A DNA stretch of 64,000 nt from Noviherbaspirillum aerium (lineage in GTDB: Bacteria > Pseudomonadota > Gammaproteobacteria > Burkholderiales > Burkholderiaceae_D). Below the pieces are notes generated by a model. That model was not told the origin of the DNA, did not search any database, and was given only the letters and a program-made list of their open reading frames with translations. The DNA is taken from contig NZ_VFAH01000021.1 in NCBI RefSeq assembly GCF_008929045.1, positions 40,012-104,011 of the forward strand. The letters run 5' to 3'. Made by a program: the position numbers and the translations under genes. Shown here piece after piece: positions 35,314-44,250 of the stretch; positions within the stretch are counted from its first letter, which is position 1, and every line of letters begins with the position of its first letter.

Positions 35314-35774
35314 CGTCTAGGTGGCCATCCCGGCCGACTTTTCTGCCATCGCGCGGACTCTCTGCAGGCTTACCTGCTGCGTCGGGGGCTCTGCGCTCGC
35401 CGCCCACCTTGCCTCATCAGGCCAACACGGCCATCCCGGCTAAGGTCTTGATCGGCGCGGCCCGGTCCGCGCCAATTCTGAACTCCCTAGTGGCATGACT
35501 GGCCTGGCACTAATGCCAAGTGCATTGTCGTTTCACCGGCGCAAGATAGTACAGATCCACGGCCGCAAAAAACCCATGGCGATCGAAGTCCCGCTCTTCC
35601 AGACACGCTCATTGTTTAACCGCGGACATGAAGGAAAAAGTGCCTTCCTAACTAATGTTAGACTTTGTCAACAAGGTGATGTTAAACTTTGAACACGCAG
35701 GTTTATTGCTAACAAGGTTACCAGCGACGCGCATCACTTAGTTCGCCGGCAGTGCATTGTGAAAGGCGCTTTTT
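35314..35774. other. Intergenic region upstream of the ABC transporter operon
   Basis: 461 bases. The first 120 contain two GGCC-ATCCC-GGC pieces that may form weak hairpins after the TetR gene. The rest is a long leader with a perfect operator copy at 35648-35661 and AT-rich sequence after it (GTTAAACTTTGAAC), a plausible promoter zone. No coding sequence is supported. Confidence 0.5.
35648..35661. promoter_or_regulatory. Putative TetR operator (CTAAC-taat-GTTAG)
   Basis: CTAACTAATGTTAG has perfect 5-base arms and matches CWAAC-N4-GTTWG. It lies 113 bases before the GTG start of the first ABC gene. A partly similar CTAAC-AAG-GTTAC (spacer of 3) follows at about 35706 and was not counted. 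Confidence 0.6.
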
Positions 35775-36614
35775 GTGAACGACATCGTCAGTATCACGAA
35801 GCATGGAAGCGTTCCCGTGAACACGCTCCAAAACGCAGTCGCATCCATTTTGGAATGTCGTGGACTGGAACGGCGATTCGGCGGCCTGGTTGCGTTGACC
35901 GGTGTCGATCTGCATATCGCCCAAGGCGAAATCTTCGGCCTCGTCGGTCCTAATGGCAGCGGTAAAACTACCCTGACCAATGCCATCACCGGATTCTTTC
36001 CACCCCAGAAAGGAAAGATCCTGCTTCAGGGACGCGATATCACCGGCCTGGCGCCACATAAGGTCGCTGCGCTGGGGGTTGCCCGCACGTTCCAGAACCT
36101 GGCGCTCTTTAACGGCATGAGCGTGCTCGACAACATCCTGCTCGGACGCCATATCCACATGAAGCCCGGCGTGGCCAAGACATGCCTATACTGGTGGCTA
36201 GGCCGCAAGGAAGAAATCACCCACCGGGTGAAGGCTGAGGAGATCATCGACTTTATGCAGCTGCAAACCGTGCGCGATGAACTCGTGGACAGCATCCCGA
36301 TCGGGCTGAAGAAACGCGTCGAGCTTGCGCGCGCCCTGGTGTCCGAGCCAAACTTTCTCATTCTCGATGAACCGATGGCCGGGATGAATCAGGAAGAAAA
36401 GGAGTACATGGCGCGCTTTATCCTGGATGCGCGCGACGAGCGCAATGTGACCGTGCTGCTGATCGAGCACCACATGGATGTCATCACCGGCATATGCGAT
36501 CGCATGATGGTCCTGAGCTATGGCGAGACGATCGGAACCGGGATTCCGCATGAGGTCATTAAGGATGAGCGAGTGATTAAGGCTTATCTTGGAGGAACGC
36601 ATGCAGCGCGATGA
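35775..36614 (+). CDS. Branched-chain-type ABC transporter ATP-binding protein (LivG-like)
   Basis: 279 residues, starting with GTG at 35775. After a 28-residue extension the ATPase domain begins: LECRGLERRFGGLVALTGVD, the Walker A loop GLVGPNGSGKTTL, and Walker B FLILDEPMAGMN. The signature motif is IPIGLKKRVELARAL, a loose version of the LivG pattern. HHMDVITGICDRMMVLSYG is the switch region. It powers a hydrophobic amino acid/carboxylate (HAAT) importer together with the LivF-like protein at 40542. It is the first gene of an operon ligase-livH-livM-livF-binding protein, a layout common for uptake of aromatic or aliphatic acids, and is preceded by a TetR operator. Confidence 0.93.
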   Translation: MNDIVSITKHGSVPVNTLQNAVASILECRGLERRFGGLVALTGVDLHIAQGEIFGLVGPNGSGKTTLTNAITGFFPPQKGKILLQGRDITGLAPHKVAALGVARTFQNLALFNGMSVLDNILLGRHIHMKPGVAKTCLYWWLGRKEEITHRVKAEEIIDFMQLQTVRDELVDSIPIGLKKRVELARALVSEPNFLILDEPMAGMNQEEKEYMARFILDARDERNVTVLLIEHHMDVITGICDRMMVLSYGETIGTGIPHEVIKDERVIKAYLGGTHAAR

Positions 36615-38562
36615 GATAAGCATGTTCCAGTCGGAAAATGCCAGCGGAGGCTCTGCCTCGGCCTGGAATCTCGACCCCGATACCACCCTCGTCCGCATCC
36701 TCGACCTCAATGCCCGGCAGCTGGGCAAGCGGATCGCGATGCGGGAGAAATACCTGGGAATCTGGCAGGAGACCACCTGGTCCGAAGTGCTCGACACCGT
36801 CATCAAATGCGCAGCGGGCATGGAGCAACTGGGCTTTGCTCCCGGAGATGCTGTTCTGGTGTTGGGAGACAACCGGACGAGACTCTACATGGGTATGGTC
36901 TCCGCAGGAGTGTTGTGCGGCTACGCGATGCCGGTCTATCCGGATGCGACCCTCGATGAGATCCGTAATTTCCTCGAGGAAGCGAAGATCCGCTTCGTCC
37001 TGGCCGAGGACCAAGAGCAGGTCGACAAGATTCTCAATCTGCAGGATCCGAACTCGCCCTTCAAGAGCATCATCTATGATGACCCGCGCGGCCTAGCGTC
37101 TTACCCCGATGCCGAACTGATCTCGTGGGACAAGATGCAGGCCATCGGACACGAGCGGCTGCGCGCCGAGCCGGGCCTGCGGCAGGCCCTGATCGAACGG
37201 GCCTCGCCAGACGGGCCCGCCGTGTTCGTGCATTCTTCTGGAACCACCGGCAAGCCCAAGGGCGTGGTGCTCAGCCACAGGAACCTGCTTTCCGGTGTGC
37301 GCAACGCCTATCGCGGCGGCGCATTCAAGTTCGGGGAAGAAATTCTCGCCTATCTGCCCATGGCATGGGTAGGAGATTTTGCCATCACGGTAGGCGCCGG
37401 CATTGCCCTGCACTTTACGATCAACATCCCTGAACGCCAGGAGACGGTATTGCGCGACATGCGCGAATCCGCGCCGACCTTCTACCTTGCCGCGCCGCGC
37501 AGCTGGGATAACATCCTGACGGCCATCCAGGTGCGCATGGAGGATTCGACGCCGCTCAAGTCATGGATCTATCGCCTGTTCATGGATGCCGCTCTTGCCG
37601 CTGAGCGCCGCAAGCTTGAAGGTGGCCAGCCGACCTTTAAGGAACGCCTGATGCGGCCGTTCGGCGAAGTCCTGGTATTCGGACCCATCAAGGACCAGTT
37701 CGGCCTGACTCGGCTGCGCAATGCATTTACCGGCGGCGAAGCGATCGGCGAGGATACGTTCATCTTCTACCGCGCCATCGGCGTCAAATTGCGCCAGTTC
37801 TACGGCCAGACGGAGAGCAGCGCATTCAATGCGTTGCAAGAGCCGGAAGAAGTGCGCCTGCACACCGTTGGCAAGCCGCTACCGGGCGTCGAAGTGAGAA
37901 TTTCCGACCGTGGAGAGATCTTGCTGCGCTCAGGCAGCATCTTCTCCGGTTACTTCGAACTCGAAGACGCCACGCGCGAAACCCTTGAAGACGGGTGGCT
38001 GCATACGGGTGACGCCGGCTATGTGGAGCCGGACGGCCATCTGGTCGTGCTCGGGCGGCTGTCGGACGTCGTGCACACCGCCAAGGGTGAACGCTATATT
38101 CCGAATTACATCGAGAACCGCCTCAAGTTCAGCCCGTACATCAAAGATGTGGCCGTGCTCGGCAGTGGACGGGCATTTCTGGCGGCCATCCTGTGCATTG
38201 ACATGGAAGCGGTCGGACACTGGGCCGAAGTACGAGGCATTTCCTACATGTCGTATGCAGATCTGTCGCAGAAAACCGAAGTATCCGAACTGCTTGCGCA
38301 GGCGGTCAAGCGCGTCAACAAGGCGCTGCCGGATGGACTGAAGATTCGTCATTTCGTCTCGCTGCACAAGGAATTCGACCCCGATGACGGTGAGGTCACG
38401 CGCACGCGCAAGCTGCGCCGCAACGTGGTGGAACAACGCTACGCGCCGATCATCAATGCAATCTACGGCGGCCAAGATGCGGTTCTCATGAAAGCGCAGA
38501 TCACTTACGAGTCCGGTGAAGTCGGCACCATCGAGCGCCGGCTCCTGATACGGGAGGTTTGA
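36601..38562 (+). CDS. AMP-dependent long-chain-type acyl-CoA synthetase
   Basis: 653 residues from ATG 36601, which has GGAGG five bases upstream. The TTG at 36589 would begin before that site. It overlaps the LivG-like gene by 14 bases. Motifs are the P-loop VFVHSSGTTGKPKGVVLSH, FYGQTESSAFNAL (A5 region) and GWLHTGDAGYVEPDGHLVVLGR (A7/A8). ERYIPNYIENRLKFSPYIKD replaces the usual short-chain pattern and, with the length, places it among long-chain/very-long-chain acid ligases. It makes acyl-AMP then acyl-CoA at the inner membrane face. Its position inside the ABC operon suggests that it activates the imported acid. Confidence 0.92.
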   Translation: MQRDEISMFQSENASGGSASAWNLDPDTTLVRILDLNARQLGKRIAMREKYLGIWQETTWSEVLDTVIKCAAGMEQLGFAPGDAVLVLGDNRTRLYMGMVSAGVLCGYAMPVYPDATLDEIRNFLEEAKIRFVLAEDQEQVDKILNLQDPNSPFKSIIYDDPRGLASYPDAELISWDKMQAIGHERLRAEPGLRQALIERASPDGPAVFVHSSGTTGKPKGVVLSHRNLLSGVRNAYRGGAFKFGEEILAYLPMAWVGDFAITVGAGIALHFTINIPERQETVLRDMRESAPTFYLAAPRSWDNILTAIQVRMEDSTPLKSWIYRLFMDAALAAERRKLEGGQPTFKERLMRPFGEVLVFGPIKDQFGLTRLRNAFTGGEAIGEDTFIFYRAIGVKLRQFYGQTESSAFNALQEPEEVRLHTVGKPLPGVEVRISDRGEILLRSGSIFSGYFELEDATRETLEDGWLHTGDAGYVEPDGHLVVLGRLSDVVHTAKGERYIPNYIENRLKFSPYIKDVAVLGSGRAFLAAILCIDMEAVGHWAEVRGISYMSYADLSQKTEVSELLAQAVKRVNKALPDGLKIRHFVSLHKEFDPDDGEVTRTRKLRRNVVEQRYAPIINAIYGGQDAVLMKAQITYESGEVGTIERRLLIREV

Positions 38563-38564
38563 CC

Positions 38565-39452
38565 ATGGAATTCATGCTGCTGGCCGAACTGGCTATCAAC
38601 GGCGCTTTGTCGGGTCTGATGTATTCTCTGGTGGCCATGGGCATCGTGCTGATCTACAAATCGTCTTCGGTGCCCAATCTGGCCCAAGGCGCGATGACCA
38701 TGCTTGGAGCCTATTTCGTACTGGCAATCGCCGGCGGACTTGGCCTGCCGATCTGGGTAGCAATTCCACTAGCCATGGTGGCCATGTTCATCGTTGGCGT
38801 CGGCATTGAACGCGTCGCGCTGCGCCGCCTGGCAGGACGGCCGATCATCATGATCCTGATGATGACGCTCGGACTGGACATCTTTATCCGCGCCACTTCC
38901 ATGGCGGTCTGGGGCAGCGCCGGCCGCCCATTATCGATCGGAATTTCCGACGAGCCGTTGTACTTGGGTCCGCTTCTGATCAACCGCGCCTATGTGATTG
39001 GGGCCGGGATTGCGCTGGTATTGTTCGCCATCTTCGTGTTCTTTTTCCATACCCGGCGCGGTATCGTCCTGCGCGCCATCTCCGACGACTATATCGCCTC
39101 CTGGTCGGTCGGCATTTCGGTGGAACGCGGTGTGGCGTTTTCCTGGGCCATGTCGGCGGTGGTCGCCACCACGGCTGGTGTGCTGTGGGGATCGATCCAG
39201 GGCGTGCATCAGGGTTTGGCGCTGCTGCTGCTCAATGGCCTGACGGTGGCAGTGCTGGGCGGCATGGACAGCATCGGCGGCGCCATCCTGGCCGGCATCC
39301 TGCTCGGACTGATCGAAGGTGTTGCTTCCGGTTTCCTCGATCCCCTGGTAGGCGGCAGTAGCCGTGAACTGGTGGTTGCCGCGACGCTTGTTCTGACCAT
39401 CTTGATCCGGCCGCACGGCCTTTTCGGACGGCATGACATCGAAAGGATCTGA
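38565..39452 (+). CDS. Branched-chain-type ABC transporter permease (LivH-like)
   Basis: 295 residues from ATG 38565, with GGGAGG seven bases upstream. About eight hydrophobic segments are visible, for example ALSGLMYSLVAMGIVLIY, WVAIPLAMVAMFIVGVG and AYVIGAGIALVLFAIFVFFF. The conserved PNLAQGAMTMLGAY stretch and the ATTAGVLWGSIQGV and GGMDSIGGAILAGILLGL motifs are typical of LivH. It forms the membrane channel with the LivM-like protein encoded 5 bases downstream. Length and motifs are complete. Confidence 0.93.
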   Translation: MEFMLLAELAINGALSGLMYSLVAMGIVLIYKSSSVPNLAQGAMTMLGAYFVLAIAGGLGLPIWVAIPLAMVAMFIVGVGIERVALRRLAGRPIIMILMMTLGLDIFIRATSMAVWGSAGRPLSIGISDEPLYLGPLLINRAYVIGAGIALVLFAIFVFFFHTRRGIVLRAISDDYIASWSVGISVERGVAFSWAMSAVVATTAGVLWGSIQGVHQGLALLLLNGLTVAVLGGMDSIGGAILAGILLGLIEGVASGFLDPLVGGSSRELVVAATLVLTILIRPHGLFGRHDIERI

Positions 39453-39457
39453 CCGCC

Positions 39458-40531
39458 ATGCTATTTCGCCAATCCGGGATTCTCCATACTAGCTACGCCA
39501 GCGCGCAGTCTCTGTTTCCGCTGTCGGCAGACCGCTGGATGATCAGCGCGCTGCTGGCGCTGGCACTGTCCGCGCCATTTACGATGAGCTCGCTGACCGT
39601 CAGCACCGTGCTTCTGCCGTGGCTGGTCTGGACTGCGGCGGCGCTCGGCCTTAACCTGATCCTGGGCTGGGCTGGGCAGTTTCACTTCGGCTATGCGGCC
39701 ATCATGGGCATCGGCGCTTACACCGCGGTGCATGGGGCGCGCAACGGCATTCCCTGGGAAGTCGCGGTGATCCTCGGCGGCGTAATGGCGGCTGTCATCG
39801 GCATCGTCTTCGCCTTCGCCGCACTGCGCGTCAAGGGGCTGTATCTGGCGCTGAGCACGCTGGCGCTGCAATTCGTGATGGACTGGGTGATCGCCCACGT
39901 GCCAGCCATCAGCGGCGGATCGCAGGCTACGCTGCAGGCCCCGTCCATGCAACTGCTGGGCCAGGCGATCACTTCGGAACGCGGCTTGTACTACGTGGCC
40001 CTGGGATGGTGCCTGTTAGTTACCATGTTCATGCTGAACCTGCGTCGTACCGGCCTGGGCCGCGCCCTGGTGGCCGTGCGCGAGAAGGACTTCGCCGCAG
40101 CAGTGATCGGGGTGCACAGCCTCTATTACAAGCTGATCGCCTTCGCTACATCGTCGTTCATTGGCGGCGTCACCGGAGCGATCCTGATCTTCACGTTCTA
40201 TCGCGCGGCCACACCGGAGCAGTTCGCGGTGAACGTTTCCATCGAGATTCTTGCCATGGTAATTGTCGGCGGACTGGGCAGCATCATCGGCAGCTACTTC
40301 GGCGCCGCATTCATCCTGCTCATGCCCGGGATGATGAACAGCTTCATCACCTGGGTCGCTCAGCTGGCCGGCGTGTCGCTCGGCGTGGAAACCCTGGCGC
40401 ATATCCCGCACGCGGTCTATGGGGCGCTGATTATCCTGTTCCTGCTGATCGAACCGATGGGACTGGGGAAGTTGTACGGAAACATACGCAACTACCTGCT
40501 GGTATGGCCATTCGGCTATGCACGGAAATAG
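39458..40531 (+). CDS. Branched-chain-type ABC transporter permease (LivM-like)
   Basis: 357 residues, strongly hydrophobic. LNLILGWAGQFHFGYAAIMGIGAYTAV is the LivM landmark. ALRVKGLYLALSTLALQFVM, GRALVAVREKDFAAAVIGVHS (the cytoplasmic EAA-like loop) and VNVSIEILAMVIVGGLGSIIGSYFGA complete the pattern. It starts 5 bases after LivH-like and ends 10 bases before the LivF-like start. It forms the second half of the inner-membrane permease. Confidence 0.93.
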   Translation: MLFRQSGILHTSYASAQSLFPLSADRWMISALLALALSAPFTMSSLTVSTVLLPWLVWTAAALGLNLILGWAGQFHFGYAAIMGIGAYTAVHGARNGIPWEVAVILGGVMAAVIGIVFAFAALRVKGLYLALSTLALQFVMDWVIAHVPAISGGSQATLQAPSMQLLGQAITSERGLYYVALGWCLLVTMFMLNLRRTGLGRALVAVREKDFAAAVIGVHSLYYKLIAFATSSFIGGVTGAILIFTFYRAATPEQFAVNVSIEILAMVIVGGLGSIIGSYFGAAFILLMPGMMNSFITWVAQLAGVSLGVETLAHIPHAVYGALIILFLLIEPMGLGKLYGNIRNYLLVWPFGYARK

Positions 40532-40541
40532 AGGCGACATC

Positions 40542-41396
40542 ATGCTGACCACCGAACAATCCGCATCACCAGTAGTGGCGCCCTCGCAGGGCAGCGAGCC
40601 GGGCGGCATGGTGCTGTCGCTCAACAATGTCGAAGTCATCTACGACCATGTTTCACTGGCGATCAAAGGGGTCTCGATAGAGGTGCCGCAGTCCGGTATG
40701 GTCGCCTTGCTGGGAGCCAATGGCGCAGGCAAGAGCACGACCCTCAAATCGGTCAGCGGCCTGCTGCGCCCGGAGCGTGGGCTGGTCACGCGCGGCGAGG
40801 TGCGTTTTCTCGGACACAACATCGATGCGTTGCTGCCCCAGCAGCGGGTGAAGATGGGTATCGCGCATGTCCTGGAAGGCCGCCGCGTGTTCGAGCACAT
40901 GACGCCCGACGAAAACCTGGTGGCAGCGTCTGCGGTGCGTGGCAGCCGACAGGACATGCTGCGCCACAAGGACATGGTCTACACCTATTTCCCGCGCCTG
41001 TTTGAGCGTCGGACCGCGCAAGCTGGCTATCTGTCCGGTGGCGAACAGCAGATGCTGGCCATCGGCCGCGCGCTGATGACTCAGCCCAAGCTGCTGATGC
41101 TGGACGAACCGAGCCTGGGCCTCGCGCCTTTTCTGGTGGCGGAGATCTTCGATATTGTCCGCCGCATCAACAAGGAAGAAGGCTTGTCGGTGCTGCTGGT
41201 GGAACAGAATGCGATTGCCGCGCTCGAAGTGGTGTCGCACGCTTACCTGATCGAGAACGGGCGCGTGGTGATGCACGACGGCGCTGAGGCCATGAAGAAG
41301 AACCCCGATATCCAGGAGTTCTACCTGGGCGGCACGGAAGGCCGTAGCTTCCACGACATCAAGCATTACCGGCGCCGCAAGCGGTGGCTGACCTGA
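40542..41396 (+). CDS. Branched-chain-type ABC transporter ATP-binding protein (LivF-like)
   Basis: 284 residues from ATG 40542. An in-frame ATG at 40518 overlaps the LivM gene and has a poorer site. Motifs are LSLNNVEVIYDHVSLAIKGV, Walker A LLGANGAGKSTTLKSVSGL, signature YLSGGEQQMLAIGRAL, Walker B LLMLDEPSLGLAP and the switch VLLVEQNAIAAL. The C-terminus (RSFHDIKHYRRRKRWLT) is an extension seen in LivF homologues of aromatic and fatty acid operons. It dimerises with the LivG-like ATPase. It precedes the binding-protein gene by 124 bases. Confidence 0.93.
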   Translation: MLTTEQSASPVVAPSQGSEPGGMVLSLNNVEVIYDHVSLAIKGVSIEVPQSGMVALLGANGAGKSTTLKSVSGLLRPERGLVTRGEVRFLGHNIDALLPQQRVKMGIAHVLEGRRVFEHMTPDENLVAASAVRGSRQDMLRHKDMVYTYFPRLFERRTAQAGYLSGGEQQMLAIGRALMTQPKLLMLDEPSLGLAPFLVAEIFDIVRRINKEEGLSVLLVEQNAIAALEVVSHAYLIENGRVVMHDGAEAMKKNPDIQEFYLGGTEGRSFHDIKHYRRRKRWLT

Positions 41397-41465
41397 ATTC
41401 TGGCCGAGCGCGGGGCGCATCCGGCTGCCCCGAAGCTCGGTCCGACGCATAGTCCTGGGTTGTAC

Positions 41466-41503
41466 CGTACGGGGTGCCCGATGGACTCTTATAAACCCGT
41501 ACG
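41466..41503. repeat. Perfect 8-base dyad before the binding-protein gene
   Basis: CGTACGGG (41466-41473) and CCCGTACG (41496-41503) are exact inverted repeats separated by 22 bases. They lie between the LivF-like gene and the binding-protein start (41521), just before AAAGGAG. This could be an mRNA stem that raises expression of the binding protein relative to the permease, or an operator. There is no T run, so it is not a terminator. Confidence 0.5.
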
Positions 41504-41520
41504 CGTTAAAGGAGACAACG

Positions 41521-42774
41521 ATGACATCGAAGTTACTTTCCGTCGTGGCGGGTCTGGGGCTGGCGCTTGCAGGCCTGCATGCTGCACACGCACAGCAGGC
41601 CCAGCCGATCAAGTTTGCGCTGTGTTATGACCTGAGCAAATCTTATGGCTTCGTCACGCCGCAAATCTCCCAGGCGGCGACCGATTATGCGAACCTGCTC
41701 AATCAGACGGGCGGCATCGAGGGCCACCCGGTCGAAATCCTGGTCCAGGACCATGGCAACGAGCCGCAACGCGGGATCGAATGCTATGAAAAGATGAAGC
41801 GCGAAGGCGCGCTGACTTTCGATTTCCTCTCCACGCCGGTTTCCCGCGCTGTCCTGCCGCGCGCCATGGAAGACGGCAACGTCATGATCCAGTCTTTCGT
41901 CGGGCGCGGTGATGCGATCGACGGCGAAGTGTTCAAGTGGGTGTTCCCGATCGGGCCGACCTACTGGGGCCAGATGGCCAACAACGTGCACTACATCAAG
42001 ACCAAGCACAATAATTCGCTCAAGGGCGTCAAGATCGCCTTCATTTATCCAGACTATCCATTCGGGCAGGAGCCCATCGGCGTGCTCAAAACCCTGGCCG
42101 CTCGCGAAGGCTTCGAGCTGCAGCTCGTTCCCTACCCGATGCCTGGCAACAACCAGACCTCCGCTTGGAGCCAGATGCGGCGAGTCAACCCCGACTGGGT
42201 GATCAGCTGGGGCTTATCCAATATGCATGTGGTCAGTTCACGCGAAATGAAACGCAACGGCATTCCCATGGACAAGTACATCTCGGTCAACTGGCTCAAC
42301 GAAGTCGATATCGCCAACATCGGCCCGGAGGCGGCCAAGGGCCTCAAACGCGGCACCAATGTGACCGGCGGGCAGAACCACCCGCTCATCCAGCAGATCT
42401 CGAAGGAGCTCTATGACAAAAACAAAGGTGCCGGCGACCGCAAGCATCTGAACGACATTTACTACAACACCGGCCTGGCCATGTATGCCAGCGTGTTTGA
42501 AGGTGCGCGCCAGGCGATCCGCCAGGGAGGCTGGCCGCTGAACCCGGAGAAGATGAAGCGCGGTTTGGAAAGCCTGAAGAACTTCGATGGCAACGGCCTT
42601 ATCGCTCCAGTGACCGTGACCGCCAAGGACCATGGCGGCGGCGGCAAGACCCGCATCGACATGTGGGACGGCGCAAAGTGGGTGCCGCAGACCGACTGGT
42701 TCTCCGCCTATGACGATGTGATCCAGGAAATCGTCAAGAAGGAATCGTCCGAGTTCGCGAGAAACAAGAAGTAG
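41521..42774 (+). CDS. ABC transporter periplasmic substrate-binding protein (LivK/HAAT-like)
   Basis: 417 residues. MTSKLLSVVAGLGLALAGLH and the following AAHAQQ form a signal peptide cleaved near residue 24, so the mature protein is periplasmic. QPIKFALCYDLSKSYGFVTP opens the type I periplasmic-binding fold. NQTGGIEGHPVEILVQDHGN and KGVKIAFIYPDYPFGQEPIG are the conserved strands. It is larger than leucine-binding proteins (about 370), as are relatives that bind aromatic or fatty acids. It delivers ligand to the LivHMGF-like permease encoded upstream. AAAGGAG precedes the ATG, and a rho-independent terminator follows. Confidence 0.93.
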   Translation: MTSKLLSVVAGLGLALAGLHAAHAQQAQPIKFALCYDLSKSYGFVTPQISQAATDYANLLNQTGGIEGHPVEILVQDHGNEPQRGIECYEKMKREGALTFDFLSTPVSRAVLPRAMEDGNVMIQSFVGRGDAIDGEVFKWVFPIGPTYWGQMANNVHYIKTKHNNSLKGVKIAFIYPDYPFGQEPIGVLKTLAAREGFELQLVPYPMPGNNQTSAWSQMRRVNPDWVISWGLSNMHVVSSREMKRNGIPMDKYISVNWLNEVDIANIGPEAAKGLKRGTNVTGGQNHPLIQQISKELYDKNKGAGDRKHLNDIYYNTGLAMYASVFEGARQAIRQGGWPLNPEKMKRGLESLKNFDGNGLIAPVTVTAKDHGGGGKTRIDMWDGAKWVPQTDWFSAYDDVIQEIVKKESSEFARNKK

Positions 42775-42791
42775 TCGGCGACACGGCACGA

Positions 42792-42828
42792 AAAGGCGAA
42801 CAGAACGATACGCCTGTTTGCCTTTTTT
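42792..42828 (+). terminator. Rho-independent terminator after the binding-protein gene
   Basis: The stem AAAGGCGAACAG (42792-42803) pairs with CTGTTTGCCTTT (42814-42825) with a single mismatch, the loop is about 10 bases, and the right arm continues into a run of six T. It begins 17 bases after the stop codon. Some read-through into the hydratase gene at 42873 is possible. Confidence 0.8.
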
Positions 42829-42872
42829 CATTTCACATTGCGGTGGGCATGCCATCACTCAAAGGTAAAGCA

Positions 42873-43652
42873 ATGAGCAACGAGGTTCTCTTCGACCAAC
42901 AGGACGGCGTGGCAACCATCACTCTGAATCGTCCCGAAGCGCGCAATGCGCTCTCGGTATCCGCCTCCAACCGGCTCCTCGAATTATGGGACCTGATCGA
43001 CGGCTCGAACACGATCCGTGCGGTCATCCTGACTTCGGCCGACTGCGGCACGTTCTGCGCCGGCATGGATCTCAAGGAAGCAGCGCGCATCAAGGCCAAA
43101 CAGGGCAAGGATATCCTCAGCATGATCAAAGACCCGATGCACCAGCGTATGCGCCGCGTGCGCCAGCCTGTGATCGCGGCGATGACCGGTCATGCCACCG
43201 CCGGCGGCATGCTGCTGTCCCTGAACGCCGACCTGCGGGTCGGGCTGGCCGGCACCCGCATGGGCATCACCGAAGTCAAGATCGGACGCGGCTCGCCGTG
43301 GGCGGTGCCGCTGGTATCGATGCTGCCGCAGCCGTTGGTGATGGAAATGGTACTGACCGGCGAACTCGTTCCCATCGAGCGACTGCAAGCGCTAGGCTTC
43401 GTCAATCATGTGGAAGCGACGCCCGATGCGGTGCGCGAACGCGCCGCGTCACTTGCCCGAATCATCCGCGACAATGCTCCCCTCTCGGTGATGGCGGGCA
43501 AACAGTCCGTGCTGGCCGCAATGAGCAAGGGTTGCGAGGAGGGATTCAAAGCCGCGTTGGAAATCCATCAGCCGGTGTATGCCAGCGCCGATGCGGTGGA
43601 AGGCCCGCGCGCCTTTGCCGAAAAAAGGAAGCCGGTCTGGCAGGGAAAGTAG
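42873..43652 (+). CDS. Enoyl-CoA hydratase/isomerase family protein
   Basis: 259 residues from ATG 42873 (MSNEVLFDQQDGVATITL), preceded by AAAGG. An in-frame ATG at 42843 lies too near the terminator. DCGTFCAGMDLKEAARI and AAMTGHATAGGMLLSLNADL form the crotonase oxyanion hole. GGxxE is GGMLL, while Glu occurs in GITEVKIGRGSPWAVPL, so it has one of the two common glutamates. The C-terminus is FAEKRKPVWQGK. It follows the ABC operon after a terminator and faces the DUF35 gene convergently across 178 bases. Confidence 0.86.
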   Translation: MSNEVLFDQQDGVATITLNRPEARNALSVSASNRLLELWDLIDGSNTIRAVILTSADCGTFCAGMDLKEAARIKAKQGKDILSMIKDPMHQRMRRVRQPVIAAMTGHATAGGMLLSLNADLRVGLAGTRMGITEVKIGRGSPWAVPLVSMLPQPLVMEMVLTGELVPIERLQALGFVNHVEATPDAVRERAASLARIIRDNAPLSVMAGKQSVLAAMSKGCEEGFKAALEIHQPVYASADAVEGPRAFAEKRKPVWQGK

Positions 43653-43830
43653 CCGGCGGCGTCCACTTTCCCGGAGCCTGAACCGGGCGCCGGGTGCCTG
43701 CCCGCCTGCCCTTTTCCGCTCTCGTGACGGAGCTCCTTTAAACCGCCCCTTCGAGCGCCCTTTTACCCGGCAGACAACACAGATATCGAGCGATTCGCGG
43801 CGGCGCCTGACGCAATGAGAGCGATTCTGC

Positions 43831-44250
43831 TCAGGCCCGCCGAAAGCACGGCAGCGCCATGCCGTCGCCGACTGGCTCGCAGACCAGTTCCACCGCCATG
43901 TCGAATTCGACCTTCTCCGGATCGCCCCCTACCAGCGAGCTGATCATGCGCGGTCCCTCCTCCAGCTCGACCAGCAGCACGGCGTAGGGAGTGTCGCCCT
44001 TGAAGGCCGGGCCCGGCGCACGATAGACCACGCTAAAAGAGTGCACCTTGCCGCGCCCGCTGGCGGCACGGTGTTCCAGCCGGGACGAGCCGCAATCGCG
44101 GCAAATCCCCTGCTGGTAATAATGGACGCGGTGACAAGCCAGGCAGTGCTGCAGCAGCAGCTTGCCATCGGCGATCCCTTCCCAGAAGACGGCAGAATCG
44201 GCGTCGGGAAGCGGCAACGGTTTTTTCAACGCGTCTTCGGGCCTGATCAT
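43831..44250 (-). CDS. DUF35 (zinc ribbon plus OB-fold) acyl-CoA-associated protein
   Basis: 139 residues from ATG 44250, overlapping the stop of the thiolase-like gene by ATGA. An N-terminal helical part is followed by a rubredoxin-like zinc ribbon with Cys36, 39, 50 and 53 (CLACHRVHYYQQGICRDCG). The OB-fold part contains GKVHSFSVVYRAPGPAFKGD and PYAVLLVELEEGPRMISSLV. Such proteins are obligate partners of thiolase-like enzymes, for example ChsH2-DUF35 with the aldolase Ltp2 in steroid side-chain cleavage. Gene fusion by overlap with such a thiolase supports the same partnership. The role is structural or CoA-binding; no catalysis of its own is expected. Confidence 0.88.
   Translation of the reverse strand: MIRPEDALKKPLPLPDADSAVFWEGIADGKLLLQHCLACHRVHYYQQGICRDCGSSRLEHRAASGRGKVHSFSVVYRAPGPAFKGDTPYAVLLVELEEGPRMISSLVGGDPEKVEFDMAVELVCEPVGDGMALPCFRRA

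Noticed and set aside
35706..35718. CTAAC-AAG-GTTAC as a further TetR operator
   Set aside because: The spacer is 3 instead of 4 and the right arm has a mismatch; not counted in the regulon.
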